A stretch of DNA of 5,078 nucleotides from Candidatus Woesearchaeota archaeon (GTDB lineage Archaea; Nanobdellota; Nanobdellia; Woesearchaeales; WJIZ01), in NCBI GenBank assembly GCA_018303575.1, contig JAGVXW010000075.1:1-5078 (forward strand), written 5' to 3'. How positions within the stretch are numbered: position 1 is the stretch's first letter; each line of letters starts with the position of its first letter. This document shows, piece after piece, positions 1-4,883 of this stretch. The notes beneath the pieces are model-generated. The model searched no databases. It was not told the origin of the DNA and was given only the letters and a program-made list of their open reading frames with translations. The position numbers and the translations under genes are program-made.

Positions 1-881
1 CCCACCATCGCCGACTCCTGTTTCATGTCGTCGGGCACGATCCAGTCGAACGTGAAGTTCGTGAACGGCGCCTGGCATCCCCATCTGCTCGGCACGTTGA
101 GCGAGAAGATGAGCATCTGCATCGTCTGCTTCACTTGCTTGTAGGCGAGCTTGTCCCTCTTGATAAAAGGCGCCAGCAAAGTATCGACGCTCGACAGCGC
201 CTGCGCTCCTGCGTGCTCCATCTGCATCGTCCCCAAAAAGTTGACCATCTGCACTGCCGCGACATCAAGGTGCTTGGCCGGCTTCGACCGTATCTTCTTG
301 GACACTCCTCCAAAGCCAGTCATCAGGAGATTCTTGAGCGACCAGCCGCAGCAATAGGCCACAATGCCATAGCCCAGATCATGGATGTGCATGGCCGCGC
401 TCCGGTGCGCGTTCGCCACATCTTCAGAATAGAGCTCGTTAAGGGCATAATTAGCGATCACCTTGCCGGCGGCGTGCGACATCAGGCCGGAAAAGGAATA
501 ATCGGCGTTGCTGTTCTCATAGACGCGCCAGTCCGTTTTCTTCAGGTATTCGTCCAAGGCGTGCTTCACTTCCAGGAAAGCCCCTTTGGTGTGCCGCAGC
601 TTGGTCCGCTGGTTCCGGTAGAGGATGAACGCTTTCGCGGTCTTCGCGTGGCCGCGCTTGATGAGCACCCGCTCCACAGCGTCCTGCACTTCTTCAACGC
701 TCGGCACCCGCTTATCGTCAAACTCCAACTCCAGCTCAGCCGCCACATCGCCGGCCAGCAGCTGCGCCTCCTTGTAATCCCTCCCGCCGACAGACTGCGC
801 CGCCTTGAAGATGGCCTTCGCGATCTTCTCCTGGTCGAATTCCGCTATCCTGCCGTCGCGCTTCCGTATGCTCCTGATCAT
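1..881 (-). CDS. nrdD: Anaerobic (class III) ribonucleoside-triphosphate reductase, N-terminal part
   Basis: This oxygen-sensitive glycyl-radical enzyme reduces ribonucleotides to deoxyribonucleotides for DNA synthesis. The reading frame is open from an ATG at 881 to the left edge, giving 293 residues, under half of a typical full-length protein. Residues 1-92 form an ATP-cone, the allosteric nucleotide-binding domain (IRKRDGRIAEFDQEKI, residues 2-17). The catalytic barrel follows, with the family motifs NADYSFSGLMSH (125-136), MHIHDLGYGIVAYCCGW (164-180) and NVPSRWGCQAPFTNFTFDW (262-280). C177/C178 lie where I expect the conserved N-terminal active-site cysteine. The thiyl-radical cysteine, zinc site and C-terminal glycyl-radical motif would lie outside the window. 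C269 in RWGCQ may be unusual, since I recall a small residue there in relatives; this is weakly held. The start is fixed by a Shine-Dalgarno site 7 bases upstream and by the ATP-cone beginning at once. The separate activase NrdG is not in the window. Confidence 0.95.
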   Translation of the reverse strand, partial: MIRSIRKRDGRIAEFDQEKIAKAIFKAAQSVGGRDYKEAQLLAGDVAAELELEFDDKRVPSVEEVQDAVERVLIKRGHAKTAKAFILYRNQRTKLRHTKGAFLEVKHALDEYLKKTDWRVYENSNADYSFSGLMSHAAGKVIANYALNELYSEDVANAHRSAAMHIHDLGYGIVAYCCGWSLKNLLMTGFGGVSKKIRSKPAKHLDVAAVQMVNFLGTMQMEHAGAQALSSVDTLLAPFIKRDKLAYKQVKQTMQMLIFSLNVPSRWGCQAPFTNFTFDWIVPDDMKQESAMV

Positions 882-885
882 GCTA

Positions 886-893
886 CCCCCTCC
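886..893 (-). promoter_or_regulatory. Shine-Dalgarno site of nrdD
   Basis: On the minus strand GGAGGGGG lies with its GGAGG core ending 7 bases before the ATG at 881. This is a strong ribosome-binding site at ideal spacing, and it decides the nrdD start. Confidence 0.8.
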
Positions 894-918
894 GGGCTCT
901 TGATAGGCGCTTTCCCCG

Positions 919-928
919 TTTATAAAAA
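919..928 (-). promoter_or_regulatory. Proximal TATA box of nrdD
   Basis: The minus strand reads TTTTTATAAA here. With archaeal spacing of about 25 bases, transcription would start near 898, leaving a leader of roughly 17 bases that just contains the Shine-Dalgarno site. The geometry fits a simple archaeal promoter. A second TATA-like box at 971-979 also reads on this strand and could give a longer leader. Confidence 0.6.
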
Positions 929-939
929 TGCCTCCTCGC

Positions 940-964
940 GGTTGCCGTCAAGGGTTGCCATCAA
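940..964. repeat. Tandem direct repeat upstream of the nrdD TATA box
   Basis: GGTTGCCGTCAA (940-951) is followed by GGTTGCCATCAA (953-964), 11 of 12 bases identical with a 13-base period. The pair sits about 12 bases upstream of the proximal nrdD TATA box, a usual position for an activator or repressor site. No known operator is recognised; the role is inferred from position. Confidence 0.45.
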
Positions 965-970
965 CGGAAC

Positions 971-979
971 ATTTATAAG
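971..979 (+). promoter_or_regulatory. TATA box ahead of element A and the PAS regulator gene
   Basis: ATTTATAAG reads as an archaeal TATA box on the plus strand. A start about 25 bases downstream (near 1000) would fall just before the structured element beginning at 1010 and about 175 bases before the regulator ATG. It is the only convincing plus-strand box in the 882-1173 gap. Being nearly symmetric, it could instead or also serve nrdD on the minus strand. Confidence 0.5.
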
Positions 980-1009
980 CCAATTTGGAAAAACAAAGAG
1001 GGGAAAGAA

Positions 1010-1147
1010 GGCGTGCGACGGCTTTTCTATGAAAAGCCTACTCGGTGCAGAGCGCCTCGCCGCACGCCACGGTGGCGCTGCCGGACGGGGGTCGCCCCAA
1101 CGGGGTGTCCGGAGGGCTTCGAGCTTGGCGAGAAGCCCGTCAGCGCC
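1010..1147 (+). repeat. Structured repeat element, copy A (complete, two three-way junctions)
   Basis: Domain 1 (1010-1068) folds as a cloverleaf. The closing stem is GGCGTGCG 1010-1017 with CGCACGCC 1061-1068. One arm is GGCTTTTC 1020-1027 with GAAAAGCC 1031-1038. The second arm is GGTGC 1044-1048 with GCGCC 1052-1056. The joining strands are AC, TACTC and TCGC. Domain 2 (1074-1147) is closed by GGCGCTG 1074-1080 with CAGCGCC 1141-1147. It encloses an arm CCGGAC 1081-1086 with GTCCGG 1107-1112 and an arm GGGCTTC 1114-1120 with GAAGCCC 1132-1138. Bases 1113-1148 recur without change in copy C (complement of 4883-4918). The element ends 26 bases before the PAS-regulator ATG, so it may be that gene's 5' leader. 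I do not recognise the family; structures were paired by eye. Confidence 0.75.
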
Positions 1148-1173
1148 TGCTGTTGAAACGCCACAGAGCAAAT

Positions 1174-2163
1174 ATGATGGACATCCCATTAAAGGCAAAA
1201 GATGAGATCATCCGCATCCTGACAGACGTCGGAGCGACAGGCGCCACCATCACGGAAGTCGAGGCCAAGTCGCGCTATGAGCGCCACACGCTCTCGAAAT
1301 ATCTTTCCATGATGCAGGCGCACGGCCTGATCGCGGGGAAGAGCGTCGGCAAGGCGAAGATATGGTACCTCAACCAGGCGCCGCTTGAGACCGTTCTGAA
1401 CTCCGTGCCCGAGAATCGCACGTTTACTGAAACAGTGCTGTCGAGGATCATCTCCAGCTTGCCCTGCGGCCTTGTTATCATCGACAGCGGCTATCACATC
1501 GTCTTCATGAACGGTCCGATGTGGGGGAGCTACGGCCAGAAGAAAGGCGAGCTCTTCTATCAGGCCATCCTCGGGCTTGAGAACCCTCTGAAGCTGCGCA
1601 AAATCACGGAAGTCATTGAAGGCGGACATGAGAGCGCCGAACTTACAGTGCAGGACAGGAAAGGCCGTACGCTGTCTATCCGCGCCTCGCGGCTCCAGGC
1701 GCCGGACAAGGCCATAAATGTTGTGCTCATGGTCGAGGACATCACGGACAGGAGAAGGGCGCAAGAGGAGATTGTCAGCCAGAAGGCCCTCCTTGAAGCG
1801 GAGCGCCAAGCCCTGAACCAGGCCGCAATTGTCGCGGAAACGGATCTCGACGGCAAGATCACCTATGCGAACGACCAGTTCGTGAGAATCTCCGGCTACG
1901 AGCGCCACGAATTGCTGGGCAAGACGCACCGCATCATCAACTCCGGCCTCCACCCTCCCCAGTTCTGGAAGGCGATGTGGAAAACCATCAAGGCAGGCAA
2001 GGTCTGGAAGGCCGTCATCCGCAACCAGGCCAAGGACGGCCATTTCTATTGGGTTGATTCAGCCATCGCGCCTGTGCTGGGCAAGAGCGGCAAGCCAGTA
2101 AAATATCTCGCGATCAGGTTTGATATTACGAAGTATATGAAAAATGAGAAAAGGAAGGAATGA
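1174..2163 (+). CDS. One-component regulator: winged helix plus two PAS domains
   Basis: This is probably a DNA-binding regulator that senses a small molecule, redox state or oxygen. From the ATG at 1174 it has 329 residues. Residues 1-68 form a winged helix-turn-helix (ITEVEAKSRYERHTLSKYL, 26-44, then HGLI and a wing ending IWYL). A first, divergent PAS domain spans about 85-192 (CGLVIIDSGYHIVFMN to VVLMVEDITDRR), then a short helical linker. The second PAS domain, about 212-320, is classical: ITYANDQFVRISGYERHELLG and, after it, HRIINSG, KDGHFYWVDSAI and YLAIRFDIT. It resembles PAS domains common in bacterial sensors, some of which bind FAD or haem; the cofactor cannot be read here. No kinase, cyclase or output enzyme follows, so output is presumably DNA binding. 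The frame stays open upstream to 1045, but that part only translates element A. The start has no clear Shine-Dalgarno site; 1177 is an alternative ATG. It is divergent from nrdD. Confidence 0.85.
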   Translation: MMDIPLKAKDEIIRILTDVGATGATITEVEAKSRYERHTLSKYLSMMQAHGLIAGKSVGKAKIWYLNQAPLETVLNSVPENRTFTETVLSRIISSLPCGLVIIDSGYHIVFMNGPMWGSYGQKKGELFYQAILGLENPLKLRKITEVIEGGHESAELTVQDRKGRTLSIRASRLQAPDKAINVVLMVEDITDRRRAQEEIVSQKALLEAERQALNQAAIVAETDLDGKITYANDQFVRISGYERHELLGKTHRIINSGLHPPQFWKAMWKTIKAGKVWKAVIRNQAKDGHFYWVDSAIAPVLGKSGKPVKYLAIRFDITKYMKNEKRKE

Positions 2164-2167
2164 GATT

Positions 2168-2230
2168 GGGCGTGCGACGGGCTGCTGCAGAAGCCCTACT
2201 CGGCCCAGGGACGGGCCTCGCCGCACGCCC
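2168..2230 (+). repeat. Structured repeat element, copy B (cloverleaf domain 1 only)
   Basis: It starts 4 bases after the PAS-gene stop. The closing stem is GGGCGTGCG 2168-2176 with CGCACGCCC 2222-2230, nine pairs. The first arm is GGGCT 2179-2183 with AGCCC 2192-2196, plus inner CTG/CAG pairs beyond a G-A mismatch. The second arm is GGCCC 2202-2206 with GGGCC 2213-2217. The joining strands AC, TACTC and TCGC match copy A exactly. Bases 2195-2229 match the complement of 5038-5072 except for one mismatch and one base at the P2 edge. Domain 2 is absent. It lies between convergent genes and could help end transcription, but no T-run follows directly. Confidence 0.75.
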
Positions 2231-2257
2231 CAACGACAAACACGTATCCATCTGAAT

Positions 2258-2275
2258 CCTCCTTTCCTTTTGTTC
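2258..2275 (+). terminator. Possible T-rich terminator after the PAS gene and copy B
   Basis: The plus strand is pyrimidine-rich here, with TTT and TTTT runs, in the gap between convergent genes. Archaeal termination often occurs at such T-rich tracts without a hairpin. The tract is interrupted by C residues, so the call is weak. Confidence 0.3.
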
Positions 2276-2287
2276 AAATCAGCCGCC

Positions 2288-2884
2288 CTAATCTTTCCTC
2301 AGTTTTTCCTGCTTCAATAACCGCAGCACCCGCTCTCGGATCTTCGGGGGATACCGGGCCAGGTAGCGTTTCAGCTTCCTGAAGTCTATTCTTTTCTTCA
2401 TCTCCTTAAGGACATCCGGAGAAAGCCGCTCCCTGAAGAGAACAAAGTCGATGAGCGTCTTCTCCAGATTGGAATAGGGCAGGTAAAAGCTGCCTTCCTG
2501 GACCGTTTCCTGCCCGAAAAATGAGTTCTGGGAGATTCTGCGCATCAGCACATTGGAGCCTAATACCGGGCGTATTCCCCCGCGAACCTTTCTCGTGGTC
2601 AGGATGACGGGAATGGTTTCCTGCTCCCACAGGCCGTGATGGCTCAAGGCCGCTTGCAGGCCGAGATAGCCGGGCTGGAAGCAGAACACCGCCAGGCCGG
2701 CGTCCTCGTGCTTTGTGTAGCACCCCTTGGAGAGCCTCTTAATCTTCCCCTGACGAAGCAGGTGGGAGACCAGCAATTTGGCGTAGGCGCTGGAATTGAC
2801 GATCCTTTCAAGAGAGTCAAAGAATACCACTGGGCTTTTTTCGAAAAGCCGCTCTATGCGGTCGAGATGTTTGCGTTTTCCCAT
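2288..2884 (-). CDS. abiEi: AbiEi-type antitoxin / winged-helix regulator
   Basis: This 198-residue protein is the probable antitoxin of the pair with the upstream AbiEii gene. Residues 10-60 look like the AbiEi N-terminal winged helix (VNSSAYAKLLVSHLLRQGKI, 29-48, and a wing at LSKGCYT, 51-57). The family core follows, with the YLGLQAALSHHGLW stretch (73-86), a strand-rich segment IPVILTTRKV (91-100) and the closing YLPYSNLEKTLIDFVLF (134-150). The basic C-terminus (about 160-198) is helical and rich in Lys and Arg. In known AbiE systems (type IV toxin-antitoxin) AbiEi represses its own operon and counters AbiEii without stable protein binding; that role is transferred by homology. The ATG at 2884 lies inside the toxin gene, 31 bases upstream of the toxin stop, with no clear Shine-Dalgarno site, which suggests coupled translation. 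The gene ends convergently with the PAS regulator, with copy B between them. Confidence 0.8.
   Translation of the reverse strand: MGKRKHLDRIERLFEKSPVVFFDSLERIVNSSAYAKLLVSHLLRQGKIKRLSKGCYTKHEDAGLAVFCFQPGYLGLQAALSHHGLWEQETIPVILTTRKVRGGIRPVLGSNVLMRRISQNSFFGQETVQEGSFYLPYSNLEKTLIDFVLFRERLSPDVLKEMKKRIDFRKLKRYLARYPPKIRERVLRLLKQEKLRKD
2833..2850 (-). promoter_or_regulatory. Hairpin just after the abiEii stop, inside the start of abiEi
   Basis: On the minus strand GGCTTTT and AAAAGCC pair perfectly (seven pairs) around a CGAA loop. The hairpin begins 3 bases after the abiEii TAG (2856-2854) and occupies about codons 12-17 of abiEi. It could affect re-initiation or relative expression of the two genes, but the same bases encode FEKS, so it may be chance. 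Confidence 0.35.
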
Positions 2885-3513
2885 GTCCGTTGGATAGAGT
2901 CGAGCATCTCCCGGGCGGAAGGAGCCGGCCCTTCAAGGATCAGGGCCTTGAGGTCAAGCTCATCCACGGGCGGGGCATACGACTTCAGGAACGATTGAAG
3001 CTCCTTTTTGACCTCTGGGAAGCGCGTCACCCTCTTGAGCAGGAAGAAAATGTCGTAAAGATCACGGACTTTTCTTCGTTGAAGATAGGCGCGCGCCTTT
3101 TCTGCGATGAACGCTTCAGGCGTGAGGCTGTAGACGGTGACGAAATTGCCGTCAGCGGTTTCATAGTCGGTGAGGTGGCCGCTGAGCTTTTGGAATGTGG
3201 CCTCCAGGCGCACGGCGACGCGGTTCATCTCCAGCTCTGAATAGACGCTCCGCTCGCCGATCTTCCGTTTCCGCACGCGAAAGCCCTGCTTTTCCAGGGA
3301 CGCGAAGAGCGCCTGAATCTTTGGGGGATCCTTGGGAAAGCAGAAATCAAGGTCCTCGGAAAAGCGCTTGCCCTGGTAGCATCTCCAGATGGCCGTGCCA
3401 CCATGCAAAACTGCCTTGTCGAAGTGCTGATAGACTTCCTTCAGGATCACATCTTGCGCCGCCGCGATGGCGCGGTGGCTTTCCCGTTTCATGCGGAGGG
3501 AGAGGGGGATCAT
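2854..3513 (-). CDS. abiEii: AbiEii-type nucleotidyltransferase toxin
   Basis: This 219-residue protein belongs to the AbiEii/MenT-like nucleotidyltransferase fold. The diagnostic site is LHGGTAIWRCYQGKRFSEDLDF (36-57): GGT at 38-40 binds the nucleotide phosphates, and D54 and D56 are the expected metal ligands. A later conserved block, EKARAYLQRRKVRDLYDIFFLL (138-159), supplies the family's Lys (K139) and the R-D-x-x-D pattern (R150, D151, D154). All expected catalytic residues are present, so it looks active. Relatives use GTP or add nucleotides to tRNA ends; the target here is unknown. It is the first gene of the operon, followed by abiEi with a 31-base overlap. The ATG at 3513 lies about 25 bases from the TATA box at 3536-3543, which suggests a leaderless message. 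M8 (3492) is an alternative start. Some chromosomal relatives are annotated only as nucleotidyltransferase-domain proteins. Confidence 0.88.
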   Translation of the reverse strand: MIPLSLRMKRESHRAIAAAQDVILKEVYQHFDKAVLHGGTAIWRCYQGKRFSEDLDFCFPKDPPKIQALFASLEKQGFRVRKRKIGERSVYSELEMNRVAVRLEATFQKLSGHLTDYETADGNFVTVYSLTPEAFIAEKARAYLQRRKVRDLYDIFFLLKRVTRFPEVKKELQSFLKSYAPPVDELDLKALILEGPAPSAREMLDSIQRTWENANISTA

Positions 3514-3526
3514 AAGATCAACAAAG

Positions 3527-3544
3527 GTTATATATTTATATAAC
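3527..3544. promoter_or_regulatory. Palindromic bidirectional TATA promoter
   Basis: GTTATATATTTATATAAC has perfect 8-base inverted arms around two central T bases. Both sides are flanked by BRE-like purine-rich bases: ACAAAG at 3521-3526 on plus, and ACGAAA at 3550-3545 on minus. On minus, the predicted start falls at about 3513-3515, the abiEii ATG. On plus, it falls near 3557, leaving a leader of about 50 bases before 3607. No other TATA box of this quality lies between the two divergent genes, although TTATTTAT at about 3559-3566 is a weaker plus-strand alternative. Confidence 0.7.
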
Positions 3545-3606
3545 TTTCGTTTATTCCATTATTTATCTCCTTTTTCGTACTATCCATCCCAATATTCAGA
3601 AGAGCA

Positions 3607-4851
3607 ATGAATGGGCTAAAATTTTCAGACAGCAACCCTTTTAACGCCCCTTGGATTCTTCCATCCATGGCGGAGCTGCGCTTCCAGGACTTCCGTTTCG
3701 AGGAGAAGGAAGGGAACATCAGGTTCCACTTCCTGAAGCTCTATTATTTTGACGTCCCGAAGGACGATTTCAAGAAGCTCGGAAAGGTTGGAGTATCTGA
3801 AACTGCCCTCATCTTCCAAGAAGCCGCCCAGGAAGCGGCAGAGCGGCAGTTCTATCGCGTGCTCCAGCGCGGCTTCGAGCGCCTCACCAATAAGCTAACC
3901 GGTAACCCGACGCGCTATCTCCACCGCAACTCGGGCATCCCTCTCATCGGCGCCCTCGCCTTCGGCATCGTGGACAAGGGCTCGGACATGATCGAGGTGA
4001 AGCCGCTGACGAGCTGCAATGCGGACTGCGTCTTCTGCTCCGTCGACGAAGGCCCCTCATCGAAGAAGAAGCTCGATCTTGTCGTCGAGAAAGACTATCT
4101 TGTTCAGGAAGTGAGAAAGCTCCTGGACTTCAAGCAGCATCCGATCCATGTCTACATCAACCCCCATGGAGAGCCGACGCTCTACGCGGATCTCGTCGAG
4201 CTTGTGAGAGATATGTCAAAAACTCCCTTTGTCGCCTCCATCCATCTCATCACCAACCTGGCTGTGGTTTCAAAAGGGATGGCCGACAAGCTCATCGAAG
4301 CCGGACTCACCAACTTCAACGTCAGCTTCCACGCTGTCAACCCGGAACAGGCGAAGAAGCTCTTCCACATGCCAGGATACAGCGTGAAAAAGGTGATGGA
4401 GACGCTGGAGCACGTTAGGGGAAGGGTAAAGATCATCCTCGCTCCCGTCTATCTCCAGGGCGTCAACGAGCAAGATATCGAAGACATCATCAAGTACGCA
4501 AAGCAGCAGGGCTTCGAGGTCTTCATCCAGAACTTCCTGGAAAACAGGCGCGGCCGCAACCCGGTCAAGGAGCTGCCTTTCAACAAATTCTCGGACTTCC
4601 TCAAGGGGTTGGAGAAAAAGCACGGCCTCCCCCTCCTGAAGCTCGGCAAGGTGGAATCGACGAAGGAGTTTCCCAAGCCCTTCAAGGAGGGCGACACGAT
4701 CGAGGCCGAGATCTGGTCAGAAGGCCGCTACCGGGGAGAATGGTATGGCAAGGCGAAAAGCAGGGTCCTCCTCATCAAAGGCGATTACAAGAAAGGCAAG
4801 CAAAAGGTCAAGATCGCGAGAGACGCGCACAATGTGTTCTATGCTGTATAA
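3607..4851 (+). CDS. Radical SAM protein with C-terminal TRAM domain (archaeal, uncharacterised)
   Basis: A 414-residue iron-sulphur enzyme of unknown substrate. An N-terminal region (1-120) leads into IPLIGALAFGIVDKG (111-125). The radical-SAM cluster motif follows: C137, C141 and C144 in SCNADCVFCSVDEGP (136-150), the CxxxCxxC pattern that holds a 4Fe-4S cluster and binds S-adenosylmethionine. HGEPTLY (187-193) is the usual GE motif on the next strand; ITNLAV (215-220) and FNVSFHAVNP (237-246) are further barrel strands. Residues about 358-414 resemble a TRAM domain, a small RNA-binding barrel also found on tRNA-modifying radical-SAM enzymes (GDTIEAEIWSEG, 362-373). I recall this arrangement from an archaeal family classed as COG2100, without a known reaction. 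The TRAM suggests an RNA substrate (inference). It is not NrdG, which is much shorter. The start at 3607 has a weak GAAGAG site; M21 (3667) is an alternative. It is divergent from abiEii. Confidence 0.85.
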   Translation: MNGLKFSDSNPFNAPWILPSMAELRFQDFRFEEKEGNIRFHFLKLYYFDVPKDDFKKLGKVGVSETALIFQEAAQEAAERQFYRVLQRGFERLTNKLTGNPTRYLHRNSGIPLIGALAFGIVDKGSDMIEVKPLTSCNADCVFCSVDEGPSSKKKLDLVVEKDYLVQEVRKLLDFKQHPIHVYINPHGEPTLYADLVELVRDMSKTPFVASIHLITNLAVVSKGMADKLIEAGLTNFNVSFHAVNPEQAKKLFHMPGYSVKKVMETLEHVRGRVKIILAPVYLQGVNEQDIEDIIKYAKQQGFEVFIQNFLENRRGRNPVKELPFNKFSDFLKGLEKKHGLPLLKLGKVESTKEFPKPFKEGDTIEAEIWSEGRYRGEWYGKAKSRVLLIKGDYKKGKQKVKIARDAHNVFYAV

Positions 4852-4883
4852 GGAGTTTCTACCCCAACATCTACACTCAAGAA

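Noticed and set aside
1010..1068. tRNA gene suggested by the cloverleaf shape
   Set aside because: It has two arms instead of three, no T-loop GTTCRA motif, no anticodon loop and no CCA or acceptor-like 3' end.
1045..1173. Upstream extension of the PAS regulator (43 extra residues)
   Set aside because: The extension translates structured element A. The peptide GLRAWREARQRLL also appears from copy C in an unrelated frame, so the match reflects the repeat and not a shared protein.
135..1205. A 356-residue plus-strand open frame
   Set aside because: It lies opposite nrdD, whose minus-strand translation has clear family motifs throughout; the plus-strand product shows none.
1189..2043. A 284-residue minus-strand frame
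   Set aside because: It is antisense to the PAS regulator, whose plus-strand domains are unmistakable.
3607..4851. NrdG activase for NrdD
   Set aside because: The protein is far longer than NrdG, carries a TRAM domain and lies in a separate transcription unit; only the general CxxxCxxC motif is shared.
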